Assembly (NCBI GenBank): GCA_019634625.1
Contig: JAHCBA010000011.1
Coordinates: forward strand, 116,084 to 180,083
DNA from: Verrucomicrobiia bacterium
GTDB lineage: Bacteria > Verrucomicrobiota > Verrucomicrobiia > Limisphaerales > CAIMTB01
DNA: 64,000 nt
Direction: 5' to 3'
Under the pieces are notes generated by a model. That model was not told the DNA's origin, made no database searches, and worked only from the letters and a program-made list of their open reading frames with translations. Position numbers and translations under genes: made by a program. Shown one piece after another: positions 55,292 through 64,000 of this stretch; the first letter of the stretch is position 1; every line of letters starts with the position of its first letter.

Positions 55292-57598
55292 TCAGGGGTT
55301 GTGGAGGGAAGATGAGGATTCGGGCGCCGACAACACGGCTCGGACAACGACATCCTTTCGGGAGCGGCGGGGCGTGAACTGGTGGATGGGAAGTGCGAGG
55401 GATTGGTTGGAGGACCATGCAAACAGCACGGGCTGGTCGGAGAGGGCAAGAGTGGACAGGGAGAAGCCTGCGGGAGAAACGAGGACCTCGCCCGAAGGGG
55501 TGCGGGAGCTGAGCGTGTTCTGGCCCAGAGAGGCCAGGATGACAGCGTCGAGAGTGAGATCGATCCGGCCTGAATCCTCGCGGCCGAACGCGGATCGACG
55601 TTGCTGGGCTGTGGCGAGGATCTGCGGAAGGCGGTCCAGGGCCTCGGACAGCGGCGTGTCCGGGCGGTGGGGGAGGATACGGTCAAGGCGCTGACCTGGA
55701 GGAAGGGGGCCGAGTTCGTGGAGCTGTCCCCGGTAGGCGAGCCGGACTGGATTCAAGGAAAGGGCGGAGCGATTGACGACGAGTGCACGCAAGCCTTCCG
55801 GAGCGGGTTCCACACTGCCTTGCACGAGCGGCGAAGCCGGCTGGAACCAGTCGTTGACATAGAGCTGACTGACCCAGAGTGGCATGAAGGTTTCGCCCTG
55901 GAAGCCGACGGCCGGGTGCCATAGTTGGAGGCGGCCCGCCTCGGAACGGGAGGAGGAACCCGACGGGTGAAACTCCGGGCGCAACGTGGAGAAGGGAACC
56001 TCGCTGGAGAGGCGGTAACGGGCATTGACGGGGGAGTAGAGGGAGATCCAGGTGCGGCCGCGCAAGTGGCTGCCGGTCGGGCCGGCGATCTGATCCACGA
56101 CCTGGACTTCATTCCATTCGAGGTCGCCGGAGCGGAGTCGATAACCGAGGAGATAGATCAACGCGGCGAACAGGGCGACATAGACGGGAAAGGTGATCCA
56201 GGTCCACATCTGGCGATTCAGCCTTCGAAGGATCCAGCGATCGAGCGGGCCGATGACGGCGAGATAGAGCACCAGGAGAAGGAGCAGGGTGCCGACGGGG
56301 AGCTTGCGAATCTGGCGGCTGTCGAGCATCGCCCCGAACACTCCGTCCACGCCGACTCCGCTGCGACGGGGAGCCAGTCCGGGATCGAGGAGTTCGGGAG
56401 GCACGGCGAGGAGCCTGGCCCAGAACCAGTCTCGATGATCCCAGCTGCGGAAGGGTTCCCGTTCGGGGCTGAAGGTCAGCACCGTGATCCATCCGCGCCC
56501 GTGCCGGGACGCGAGGAGGAGGGGGGTATTGCCCTGGGCGACGAGGACCTGGGCCGGCGAGGATACGCCTGTCACCACCGTGATGTCTGAGTTGAGAAAT
56601 GCGGGATGCGGTTCGAGGGCGAGGTAGGGATCAGCCGTCTGCGGGGTGGGGCTGGGGCGGAGGCGTGCCGAGCGCCCGCCCGTTCCTGGATCCGTTGGGT
56701 GGACGGGTACGGGTACCGTGAGGACGGGGCTGGCGCCCTGTTGGAGCCAGCGGTGGAGAGCTTCCCCGGCGGGGACCTGGGCGACGGTTGCGGGGGCGAA
56801 GGGGAGCAGATTCCGCAGCCAGGGGATGCTGGTGACGTCCGAGGGTTGCTCGATGGCCACGATCAGGTGCCCGCCTCCCAGGAGCCATGCGAGGAGTGCC
56901 TCGACATGGTGGGGCAGCAATTCGGAGGCTCGTTCGGAGTGGAGGTAGCAGGCGGCAAGGGCCTCGAGCACGATGGGGTGGTCCGGCAGGAGGTCGGGCT
57001 GCAGCCGTACCACGGTTGGGAGAAGTTCCGGGGCGCGCTGAGGTGGCAGAGGAAGGGTGGGAAGGCCGCCGAGGGAGCGGGGAAGAGCCCCGATCAAGGG
57101 CATTGAAGCCGCGACAATCTTCGGCTGCAGCTCCGCGCGGTCTGCCATCAGCGTTCCTGAGAGATCGAGGAGAGTGGCTTCCCAACGGAGGTGCCGGCCG
57201 GAGGCGGCGAACACGGGCAACAACCGGCGCTTTCTGGTTCCGGTGGGAAGATCGAGGTCGAAGGCGTACCGCTGGGAATCCGGACTGCCTTCCGGATGGA
57301 GGACGACGGTTCCCTGAACCGGAGGTCCATCGTTGCGGACATCGAACACGACGGGGAACCAATGACCCTCGCGGGCCTGGTCATCGAATCCCATGAAGAC
57401 GTCGAACTGCACCTCGGGGCTGGGATCCGTAGCGACGCTTGTCAACGGGGCTGCCGCCGCGAGGAACGGGGCGGCGAGGGCGGCGAGGGCGGCGACGAGT
57501 CGGACCAGGGCGCACCCGGCGCCGGGTTGCCGGCGGTCCCTTTCCGAAGGGGACAAGGGGGTCAGGGGTTGCGGGGCGACGGATTGAAGGTGAGTCAT
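55292..57598 (-). CDS. Large membrane-anchored protein, unknown function
   Basis: Protein of 768 residues from MTHLQSVAPQPLTPLSP. A signal or membrane helix (LVRLVAALAALAAPFLAAAA) is near residues 30-50. A periplasmic part follows with beta-rich VQFDVFMGFDDQAREGHWFP, and an alpha/beta segment (LEALAACYLHSERASELLPHHVEALLAWLLGGGHLIVAIE). Two membrane helices near 430-490 (LLLLLVLYLAVIGPLDRW and FPVYVALFAALIYLLGYRL) precede another outer beta domain of about 270 residues. It is directly upstream of the ABC ATPase (12 bases), so they probably form one system. Similar two-helix proteins sit beside GldA-like ATPases elsewhere; role unknown. Confidence 0.78.
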   Translation of the reverse strand: MTHLQSVAPQPLTPLSPSERDRRQPGAGCALVRLVAALAALAAPFLAAAAPLTSVATDPSPEVQFDVFMGFDDQAREGHWFPVVFDVRNDGPPVQGTVVLHPEGSPDSQRYAFDLDLPTGTRKRRLLPVFAASGRHLRWEATLLDLSGTLMADRAELQPKIVAASMPLIGALPRSLGGLPTLPLPPQRAPELLPTVVRLQPDLLPDHPIVLEALAACYLHSERASELLPHHVEALLAWLLGGGHLIVAIEQPSDVTSIPWLRNLLPFAPATVAQVPAGEALHRWLQQGASPVLTVPVPVHPTDPGTGGRSARLRPSPTPQTADPYLALEPHPAFLNSDITVVTGVSSPAQVLVAQGNTPLLLASRHGRGWITVLTFSPEREPFRSWDHRDWFWARLLAVPPELLDPGLAPRRSGVGVDGVFGAMLDSRQIRKLPVGTLLLLLVLYLAVIGPLDRWILRRLNRQMWTWITFPVYVALFAALIYLLGYRLRSGDLEWNEVQVVDQIAGPTGSHLRGRTWISLYSPVNARYRLSSEVPFSTLRPEFHPSGSSSRSEAGRLQLWHPAVGFQGETFMPLWVSQLYVNDWFQPASPLVQGSVEPAPEGLRALVVNRSALSLNPVRLAYRGQLHELGPLPPGQRLDRILPHRPDTPLSEALDRLPQILATAQQRRSAFGREDSGRIDLTLDAVILASLGQNTLSSRTPSGEVLVSPAGFSLSTLALSDQPVLFAWSSNQSLALPIHQFTPRRSRKDVVVRAVLSAPESSSSLHNP

Positions 57599-57737
57599 CG
57601 CACGGGCCGGAGGCGTGATACGGCCGGGCGGGTGCTCAGCGCAAGGACGGGAATCCGGCCAGGATGGCACGGGTCCCGGGGGGGTGGACGCTTTTGCGCT
57701 TCTGGCATGGAGGGTGGCCTTTCTAGGATGGCGGCTT

Positions 57738-58535
57738 GTGGAACGTATTGCCTTCGAGTTGGGGCCGCTGACGTTGACGTGGTATGGGATCTGCGTGGCC
57801 ACGGGATTCTGGGTGGGGGCCTGGACCTCGGCGCGCCGTGCGCCGCGGGCGGGAGTGGCGGCGGAGGCGATTTGGGATGTGCTGTGGGTGCTGATTGTGG
57901 CGGGGATTGTGGGGGCCCGGGCATTGTACGTGGTGACCTACTGGGATCGAAGTTTCCGGGGCGAGCCCTGGACGGAGATCTTCATGGTGCATCACGGGGG
58001 CTTGGTGTTTCACGGGGGGTTCGTGGCGGCCATGCTGGCAGGGTTCGCCTGGTGCCGTTGGCGGCGGCAACCGGGGTGGACGATGGCGGACATCCTGGCC
58101 CCCGGGGTTGCGCTGGGGCACGCGATCGGCCGGATCGGATGCCTCCTGAACGGGTGCTGTTTCGGAAGGGCCTGCGAACTTCCATGGGCGATTCGGTACG
58201 GGGCCGATCATGAGACCCGCGGCATTCCGGTGCATCCGACGCAGGTCTATGAGGCCGGGTTGTCGCTGGCCGTGGCCGGCGGGCTGGCCTGGTTGTTTGG
58301 GAGACGGCGTTTTGAGGGTCAGGTGTTCGCGGTCTATCTCATGGCCTATGGGGTGATTCGGAGTGTTGTCGAGTGGTTCCGGGGCGACTATCCGGCGTCG
58401 GCCCTGTACTTCGAACGTGTGACGCCCGCCCACTGGATCAGCGCAGGGCTGGTGGCGGTGGGGGTCGTGTTGTATGGGGTGCGGAAGCGCTCCGGTGCGG
58501 CCGGCCGGCCGGCCCTTCCTTCGGCTGTGTCGTGA
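57738..58535 (+). CDS. lgt: Prolipoprotein diacylglyceryl transferase
   Basis: Integral membrane enzyme that moves diacylglycerol from phosphatidylglycerol onto the lipobox cysteine; 265 residues, about seven helices. MVHHGGLVFHGGFVAAML contains the essential His-Gly-Gly region, and GHAIGRIGCLLNGCCFGRAC is the Lgt signature. IPVHPTQVYEAGLSL and VRSVVEWFRGD-type phrases follow. Translation starts at GTG (57738), giving the natural N-terminus VERIAFELGPLTLTWYG; the upstream ATG in frame adds shadow. Its stop overlaps the next GTG. Confidence 0.96.
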   Translation: MERIAFELGPLTLTWYGICVATGFWVGAWTSARRAPRAGVAAEAIWDVLWVLIVAGIVGARALYVVTYWDRSFRGEPWTEIFMVHHGGLVFHGGFVAAMLAGFAWCRWRRQPGWTMADILAPGVALGHAIGRIGCLLNGCCFGRACELPWAIRYGADHETRGIPVHPTQVYEAGLSLAVAGGLAWLFGRRRFEGQVFAVYLMAYGVIRSVVEWFRGDYPASALYFERVTPAHWISAGLVAVGVVLYGVRKRSGAAGRPALPSAVS

Positions 58536-59530
58536 AGCGCGATCCGCTTTTTCTGACGGTGGAGGCGCCGGCGGCCGGGGCGCGGTTGGATGCTTACCTG
58601 CGGGAGCGACTGGATGGCGTCTCGCGAGGCACCATCCAGCGCCTGATCGAATCCGGGAGCATCCGGGTCAATGACCGGCACGCCAAGGTGACCCAGGTGC
58701 CGCGTCCCGGGGACAGGATCGAGGTGAGATGGCCGGATGTGCGCCCGGCCGAGGCACGGGCCGAGGCGATTCTGCTGGAGGTTCTTTACGAGGATGAGCA
58801 CCTGCTGGTGATCAACAAACCGCCCGACCGGGTGGTTCATCCGGCGGCGGGCCACGAGGAGGGCACGCTGGTGAATGCGTTGCTGCATCACTGTGCCGGG
58901 CAGTTGAGCGGCATCGGCGGTGTGGCGCGCCCGGGGATCGTCCATCGACTCGACAAGGACACCAGCGGCTGCCTGGTGGTGGCCAAGAACGATGCGGCGC
59001 ACCTGGCGCTGGCGGCGCAGTTTGCCGGTCGGCAACTGGGGAAGGTTTACCAGGTCATTGTGTGCGGGAGGATGGAGACGGATTGCGGCGAGATCCGGGC
59101 GGCGATCGCACGGCATCCAAACCATCGGAAGCGGATGGCGGTGACGTCGGGGGGACGCGATGCCTGGACGTCGTTCCGGGTGCTGAAGCGGTTCGCGGGA
59201 GCCACCTGGGTCGAGGCGGCACTGCACACGGGGAGGACGCACCAGATCCGGGTGCACATGCACCATGTGGGGCATCCGGTCGTGGGGGATGCGATCTACG
59301 GGCGCCGGCTCAATGGGCGGCTGGCGGAGGCGTCGGGGTACACGGCACCGCGGCAGTTGCTGCACGCGTGGCGGTTGGTGTTTTCGCATCCTGAGGATGG
59401 GCGGCGGATTGGGATCGAGGCGCCGTTGCCGATGGATTTCATCGAGGGACTGCGGGTGCTCGGGGGCATGAGCGCCGCCGAGATTGCGGCGTGTCTTGAT
59501 GCAGGGAGGCTGCGAAAGGAGGGAGGATGA
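58532..59530 (+). CDS. RluD-family 23S rRNA pseudouridine synthase
   Basis: Enzyme of 332 residues. The N-terminal S4 RNA-binding domain spans about 15-80 (RLDAYLRERLDGVSRGTIQR, SIRVNDRHAKVTQVPRPGD). The catalytic domain has VLYEDEHLLVINKPPDRVVH and GIVHRLDKDTSGCLVVAKND near 135-155, with the nucleophilic Asp of the HRLDxxTSG motif intact. LHTGRTHQIRVHMHHVGHPV and GDAIYGRR complete it. The start is a GTG overlapping the lgt stop (GTGA), so the two are coupled. Substrate position (RluD vs RluC site) cannot be told. Confidence 0.93.
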   Translation: MKRDPLFLTVEAPAAGARLDAYLRERLDGVSRGTIQRLIESGSIRVNDRHAKVTQVPRPGDRIEVRWPDVRPAEARAEAILLEVLYEDEHLLVINKPPDRVVHPAAGHEEGTLVNALLHHCAGQLSGIGGVARPGIVHRLDKDTSGCLVVAKNDAAHLALAAQFAGRQLGKVYQVIVCGRMETDCGEIRAAIARHPNHRKRMAVTSGGRDAWTSFRVLKRFAGATWVEAALHTGRTHQIRVHMHHVGHPVVGDAIYGRRLNGRLAEASGYTAPRQLLHAWRLVFSHPEDGRRIGIEAPLPMDFIEGLRVLGGMSAAEIAACLDAGRLRKEGG

Positions 59531-60612
59531 ACGGCCGCGGGCCACTTCCTGACTCTGGCGATGGGCGGGGGAACGGGCGGGCGATCCGGTTTGGCGCCGG
59601 TCGCGTGGGATGCATCCTGGCGTCGCTCGGGGTGTGGGTTGGGGCGTGTGCCGGCGTACTGACCGCGAAGGCGGACGAGGCATCGCCGGCCCTTCAGGTC
59701 GGGGAGGGGTTGGGACCGGTTCGACAGGATCGTGGCGAACCGCCTGGGGCCCCCTGGCCAAGACACGTGGTGGAAGCTGACCGCTGGTGGCTGTTGAATC
59801 TGCCGGGCGGCCGGCGATTCGACGCCTCCGGCCTCTTGCGTCGCCCATCCGGGGAATGGTGGACGGTGAACGACCAGGTGGCTGGCGTGTACCGGATTGT
59901 TTTCGGGACGGATCCGCAGGCGGCCGATCTGGAGCGGGTTCCGGGGTTCTTCACGGTGGAACAGGTTCGGGCCCTGACGGGGAACGTACGCCCGGAACCG
60001 CGGCTGGACTGCGAGGGATTGGCGCAGGATTCGAAGGGCCGGGTGTATGTGTGCGAGGAGAGCCGGCGCTGGATTCTGCGGTGGGATCCTGAGTCGCTGT
60101 CGCTGGAACGGCTCGGGATCGATTGGGGGGCGGCGGCGCGACACTTTCATCCGACCGACCGGAACGCCTCGTTTGAGGGGATCGCGGTGGGGGGAGACCG
60201 GTTGTACGTGGCCAACGAGCGGCAGGTGGGGCGCCTGATCGTGGTGGACCTGGGAACGCTTCGGGCGATCGACGACTTCGCGGTGGCGCCGGCCGGGTCC
60301 GGGGGAGCCGACACGCATTACTCGGCACTGGCGTGGGCGGACGATGCGTTGTGGGTCCTGTTGCGCGATGCGCGATGCGTCTTGAAGGTGGATCCCATCG
60401 CCCGCCGGGTGCTGGCGGAGTTCGACTATGCGGGGATGGAGACGCGGCGCGAGGTGGCCTACGGCGCGTTCTTCGCTCCGGGATTCATGGAGGGGCTGTG
60501 GGTGGACGACACCCACCTCTGGCTGGTCACGGACAACAATGGATTCCGGAGGAGGGTGGATGGGCGGGATACCCGGCCCACGTTGCTTCGGGTGCCGCGT
60601 CCGGACCGGTAA
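59527..60612 (+). CDS. Exported esterase-like/SdiA-regulated-type beta-propeller protein
   Basis: Protein of 361 residues; the ATGA start overlaps the previous stop. A hydrophobic segment at about 25-48 (GCILASLGVWVGACAGVLTA) is likely a late signal sequence after a long basic N-terminus. The rest reads as a six-bladed propeller: DASGLLRRPSGEWWTVNDQV, LDCEGLAQDSKGRVYVCEES, SFEGIAVGGDRLYVANERQV, HYSALAWADDALWVLLRD and EGLWVDDTHLWLVTDNN. This resembles the esterase-like phytase and SdiA-regulated families. No enzyme residues are certain. Confidence 0.75.
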   Translation: MNGRGPLPDSGDGRGNGRAIRFGAGRVGCILASLGVWVGACAGVLTAKADEASPALQVGEGLGPVRQDRGEPPGAPWPRHVVEADRWWLLNLPGGRRFDASGLLRRPSGEWWTVNDQVAGVYRIVFGTDPQAADLERVPGFFTVEQVRALTGNVRPEPRLDCEGLAQDSKGRVYVCEESRRWILRWDPESLSLERLGIDWGAAARHFHPTDRNASFEGIAVGGDRLYVANERQVGRLIVVDLGTLRAIDDFAVAPAGSGGADTHYSALAWADDALWVLLRDARCVLKVDPIARRVLAEFDYAGMETRREVAYGAFFAPGFMEGLWVDDTHLWLVTDNNGFRRRVDGRDTRPTLLRVPRPDR

Positions 60613-60646
60613 GGAGGCCTTGTGAAGGGCGGGCGCGAGCGGGATC

Positions 60647-62434
60647 ATGGGCGCCAGAGGAACCGGAACCTTGAACAGACTGCTTCTTCGCCACGGGTTG
60701 GCCGTACTGCTTGGGGTGATGTCTGCCGGCGCTCTTCCGGCGTGGGCGGCAGGGCGGCCGAACGTCATCCTGATCCTGACCGACGACCAGGGGTACGGGG
60801 ACATCGCGGCGCATGGTCATCCCCACCTGATCACCCCGAACATGGATCGGCTGCGGGCGATGGGCGTGAGCCTGTCGAACTTCCATGTCGATCCCACCTG
60901 TTCGCCGACGCGTGCGGCCCTCATGACCGGGCGCTACTCGGCCCGGGTGGGGGTCTGGCACACGATCATGGGGCGCAACCTGCTGCGGGCGGACGAGACG
61001 ACGGTGGCGGAAGTGTTCCGGCGGGCGGGCTATCGAACGGGCATTTTCGGCAAGTGGCATTTGGGGGACAACGCTCCGTACGGCGCCCGATTCCGCGGCT
61101 TTGAGGACGCCATCGTGCATGGAGGAGGCGGGGTTGGGCAGACGCCGGACTACTGGGGCAACGACTACTTCGAGGATCACTACAACGACAACGGGAGCTG
61201 GCGGCGCTTTCAGGGATACTGCACGGACGTGTGGTTTCGGGAGGCGCTGCGGTTCATCCGCGAATCCGGTACCCGACCCTTCTTCCTTTACCTGCCGACC
61301 AACGCGGCGCATCAGACGCGTCCCCACGTCGCGGAGCGCTACCGGGCGCTTTACGAGGGACTGGATGTCCCCGAGGCGGCGCGGATTTTCTGGGGGATGA
61401 TCACCAACCTCGACGACAACCTCGGGGTGCTGCTCGATCGGCTCGGGCAGTGGGGCCTCCTTGAGAACACCGTGCTTGTCTTCATGGGCGACAACGGCAC
61501 GACGTTGGGGCCCGGGCCATGGCCGGTGGGGGAGCGGGAGGCGTGGAACGGGCGTTACAACGTGGGCATGAGGGGCGCCAAGGGTTCCCAGTACGAAGGG
61601 GGCCACCGCGCCTTCTGTTACATCCATTACGCCGCGGGCGGGATGGCCGGCGGTCGCGAGGTGCCGCAACTCACCGCGCATCTCGACATCATGCCCACGC
61701 TGCTGGAGATCTGCGGCATTCCGGTGCCCCAAGACCTGGCGCTTGACGGCCGGTCGCTGGTTCCCCTCCTCCGAGGGGAATATGCCGGATGGCCCGAACG
61801 GACCCTGGTCGTTCACAACCAGCGGGTCCTGGACCCTGTCCGGTGGAAACAGACGTCCGTCATGACGGACCGCTGGCGGTTGGTGGACGACCGGGAGTTG
61901 TACGACATCGCCGAGGACCCGGGCCAGCGGCTCAATCGCATCGCCGAGCATCCCGAAGTCGCGGCCCGGTTGCGGGGGTTCTACGAGGGTTGGTGGAAGG
62001 ACGTGGGCGCGCGCTTCCATGAGGCGGCGCTGCTCCATGTCGGCTCGGAACGGCAGAATCCGGTGCAACTGGACGCGCACGACTGGATGACGGCCGACGG
62101 CGATCCGATTCCGCCCTGGAACCAGCCGCACATTGTGCAGCGCCCGCTGCAGAACGGTCCGTGGCGGGTGAGGGTGGAGCGAGCCGGTCATTACGCTTTC
62201 ACCTTGCGGGAGCGGCCGGAGGTGGCGGGTTTTGTCCTGACGGCGGAGCGGGCCCGGTTGAAGGTCGGGGAGTGGGTCGATGAGACACGGACGGTGCGGC
62301 CTGGGTCCACGGGAGTGCGGTTCCTGGCGGATCTCCCCGAAGGCGACGCCGAGGTCCGGACCTGGCTGATGGAGGCGGGGGGGAGGTCGCGCGGTGCGTA
62401 TTACGTGGAGGTGGAGCACCTGGGGGGGCGGTAG
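60647..62434 (+). CDS. Exported arylsulfatase-type sulfatase
   Basis: Formylglycine-dependent sulfatase of 595 residues. The signal peptide ends near AGALPAWAAG. NVILILTDDQGYGDIAAHGH carries the metal Asp pair; Cys85 in CSPTRAALMTGRYS is the residue oxidised to formylglycine. FGKWHLGD, NAAHQTRPHV, VLVFMGDNGTTLG and YEGGHRAFCYIHY are the other sulfatase motifs. The C-terminal 100 residues form a beta-rich extra domain (VRVERAGHYAFTLRERPEVA). Cys-type site means an FGE enzyme is needed elsewhere. It probably desulfates polysaccharides or small esters. Confidence 0.93.
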   Translation: MGARGTGTLNRLLLRHGLAVLLGVMSAGALPAWAAGRPNVILILTDDQGYGDIAAHGHPHLITPNMDRLRAMGVSLSNFHVDPTCSPTRAALMTGRYSARVGVWHTIMGRNLLRADETTVAEVFRRAGYRTGIFGKWHLGDNAPYGARFRGFEDAIVHGGGGVGQTPDYWGNDYFEDHYNDNGSWRRFQGYCTDVWFREALRFIRESGTRPFFLYLPTNAAHQTRPHVAERYRALYEGLDVPEAARIFWGMITNLDDNLGVLLDRLGQWGLLENTVLVFMGDNGTTLGPGPWPVGEREAWNGRYNVGMRGAKGSQYEGGHRAFCYIHYAAGGMAGGREVPQLTAHLDIMPTLLEICGIPVPQDLALDGRSLVPLLRGEYAGWPERTLVVHNQRVLDPVRWKQTSVMTDRWRLVDDRELYDIAEDPGQRLNRIAEHPEVAARLRGFYEGWWKDVGARFHEAALLHVGSERQNPVQLDAHDWMTADGDPIPPWNQPHIVQRPLQNGPWRVRVERAGHYAFTLRERPEVAGFVLTAERARLKVGEWVDETRTVRPGSTGVRFLADLPEGDAEVRTWLMEAGGRSRGAYYVEVEHLGGR

Positions 62435-62471
62435 GCGGGTGCGTGCCCCGAGGGGAGGTTTTCCCTCAGGG

Positions 62472-63803
62472 TCAGGGCGGGGATTCGCCGGGCGCACTCC
62501 ATCCATCCAACCCGGCCTGGACACCCTCCAACGCTTCAAAGGGGATTTCGGGCGCAGGGCGTCCGGTGTCGGCGAGCTGGAACCAGGTATTGAGCGGGAT
62601 GTGGCCGCTGGCGAATCCGCCATTGCGCAGGAAGAAGTCCGGATCGAGCACGCCCCCTGCAAAATCGAGGCGGTAACCACGGCGGGCGATGTCGTCGCCG
62701 GTGAAGCGTGCTTCAAGGAGGCGGTGCCATTGGCCGTCGGTGTCGCGGGCCCATGCGTTGCCGAAGCGTCCTTCGCGGGGGAGCCAGCCCTGGCGGTCGG
62801 CGAAGTTCTCGAGGAATCCGTGCAGGCCCGTGAGGTGCTTGTCGGTGTGGGGACGGCGGAAGCTGGCGATGAGGTGCCAGCGTGGGGAGTCGGGTGGGAG
62901 GAACCAGGCGGTGTAGATCGTGTTGCCGCGGCCGTCGGGCCGGGCGCGGTTCAGGAAACGGTAGGGGCGACCGGGCACCCAGGGATGACGGAGGTAGCTT
63001 TGACCGCCGGACCCTTCGTTGCCGAATTCGCCGGTGTGCACGCCTTCACCGCGGGCGAGGACGACGATGCGTTGATCCTCGGGGATCTCGCGGGGATTGT
63101 CGGTGGCGAAGGGGCTCCAGACGGAGAACAGGATACGGCGTTCGACGGGGCTGTTGACCTGCATGCCGAAGTAGCCTTCGCCAAATCCGTTGGCCATGTA
63201 GAAGGATCCCACCGGGTCGAGGCCTTCCGGGACTGTGAGTTCGCTGTGGAACCATTCCCACCGCCGGCCTTCGGGCATCCGGTACCCCAGATGGACGGAC
63301 GGCCCGCGCCGACCCCAGTAGTAGCGATTGTCGATGTTGTCCCGGACGAAGGCGAGGGTCAGGCCAGGGGTCGTGGAACGGACCAGGAGAGCCTCCGGTT
63401 GGGCGAAGACTGGCCCGGTTTTGTCCAGGCCTTGGAAATCCACCCGGACATAGCCAGCCGCATCGATTCGAACCTCCCCCAGGGGTGTCTCCGTGAGGTC
63501 CGGGCTGGTCAACGGAGCTACGTGGACAGAGTCGCCGACCTGCATCCGAATGCGGGAAGTCCCTTCGGGCACACGGGCACGGAGGGCGAGCTGGAGGGAG
63601 GCGGGGCGGTCAATATGGAAGAAGACCGACAGCATCGTGTCGGGCCGGTCCCAACGCAGGCCGTCACGCCCACCGCGATCCGATCCGCCCGCAGTGCGAA
63701 ATGCATTGCCGGCAAAGGGGATCGATTCGCTTCGGGCGACGTTGCCGAGGGCCGTCAGCAGCAGGAGGAAGAGTGGGGCACGGCCCCAAGGCGGGACTTT
63801 CAT
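62472..63803 (-). CDS. Exported DUF3472-domain protein
   Basis: Protein of 443 residues with a signal peptide (MKVPPWGRAPLFLLLLTALG). Residues about 25-150 look like the DUF5077-type beta-sandwich, and from about 155 the DUF3472 region follows: SVHLGYRMPEGRRWEWFHSE, FYMANGFGEGYFGMQVNSPV, RILFSVWSPFATDNP, YRFLNRARPDGRGNTIYTAW and GWLPREGRFGNAWARD. These proteins are common near sugar-degrading genes in Bacteroidota and Verrucomicrobiota; function is unproven. Convergent with the sulfatase. Met6 of the open frame (63803) was preferred for the signal peptide. Confidence 0.86.
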   Translation of the reverse strand: MKVPPWGRAPLFLLLLTALGNVARSESIPFAGNAFRTAGGSDRGGRDGLRWDRPDTMLSVFFHIDRPASLQLALRARVPEGTSRIRMQVGDSVHVAPLTSPDLTETPLGEVRIDAAGYVRVDFQGLDKTGPVFAQPEALLVRSTTPGLTLAFVRDNIDNRYYWGRRGPSVHLGYRMPEGRRWEWFHSELTVPEGLDPVGSFYMANGFGEGYFGMQVNSPVERRILFSVWSPFATDNPREIPEDQRIVVLARGEGVHTGEFGNEGSGGQSYLRHPWVPGRPYRFLNRARPDGRGNTIYTAWFLPPDSPRWHLIASFRRPHTDKHLTGLHGFLENFADRQGWLPREGRFGNAWARDTDGQWHRLLEARFTGDDIARRGYRLDFAGGVLDPDFFLRNGGFASGHIPLNTWFQLADTGRPAPEIPFEALEGVQAGLDGWSAPGESPP

Positions 63804-64000
63804 GGGAACCGCCCTCAACGGGACGCACCGCGGTGGAGGACAACGGCAGTCGCCAGCTTCTGAGGGCGGGCGGGGAAGGGGTGTCTTTGAGGGCTCGCGT
63901 CCTGACGTCCGCGCCTACAGGCAGTGAAGGGGTGCATTGACAGGGCAGGAGGCACTCAACGATGGGCCGCGAGGCTTTGCAAGGCTTGCGGGTCCGGGTC

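Noticed and set aside
62440..62470. Terminator between the convergent sulfatase and DUF3472 genes
   Set aside because: GAGGGGAGGTTTTCCCTC is only a short imperfect stem and no T tract follows on either strand.

Overview
The window is high-GC bacterial DNA that most resembles a Verrucomicrobiota genome (Pedosphaera/Limisphaerales-like). This is inference from gene content, not from any search. The clues are exported FG-GAP/PKD, DUF1080, DUF3472 and CE15-type proteins, a lone pseudopilin with a C-terminal H...DGH motif, DapL-type lysine synthesis, a large P-domain/cadherin-like surface protein, many GTG or weak-SD starts, and a repeated intergenic element. About 41 genes are supported. I see no rRNA, tRNA, CRISPR array, transposase or phage gene.

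Layout. 1-5.5 kb: C-terminal part of a sigma-54 activator, two exported proteins, then rplM-rpsI with a clear terminator. 5.5-9.5 kb: argC-argJ-rtcB in one direction. 9.7-16.5 kb: VOC protein, CE15 glucuronoyl esterase, a small exported protein, a double pectate-lyase-like beta-helix protein and glnS, with intergenic repeats between them. 16.9-24.7 kb: a lipoprotein with a papain-like look, a GT2 glycosyltransferase, a HydE-like radical SAM enzyme, a flavin-dependent-halogenase-like protein, and a tightly overlapping set of ketosynthase, degenerate ketosynthase partner, FabG-type reductase and acyl carrier protein. This last part looks like a compact type II fatty-acid/polyketide (aryl-polyene or flexirubin-like) locus and is the best candidate for an undescribed system.

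25-34.6 kb: an exported alpha/beta hydrolase, an unknown protein, an AT-rich palindrome-bearing gap, comEC (whose frame has no stop and runs on antisense through pyrB), pyrR-pyrB, a small conserved protein, an HNH nuclease and a pseudopilin. 34.6-42.8 kb: hisF, a lipoprotein fusing a serine-beta-lactamase-fold domain to a NamZ (DUF1343) domain, then a minus-strand housekeeping run rpmE-prfA-HAD-sufE-tatD, and dapL. 43.5-53.2 kb: one 3228-residue secreted protein with seven P-domain-like modules alternating with cadherin/Ig-like modules, closed by a strong hairpin. 53.5-63.8 kb: ispF with a small partner, an ABC ATPase with a large membrane-anchored protein but no permease, lgt-rluD-like-unknown exported protein in a translationally coupled run, a sulfatase and a DUF3472 protein.

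A roughly 160-bp inverted-repeat element (MITE- or REP-like) occurs six times in the intergenic gaps at about 9.5, 12.4, 14.6, 16.7, 33.6 and 41.35 kb; it explains most otherwise empty gaps. The exported esterases, beta-helix protein, sulfatase, DUF1080 and DUF3472 proteins together suggest a polysaccharide-degrading lifestyle.
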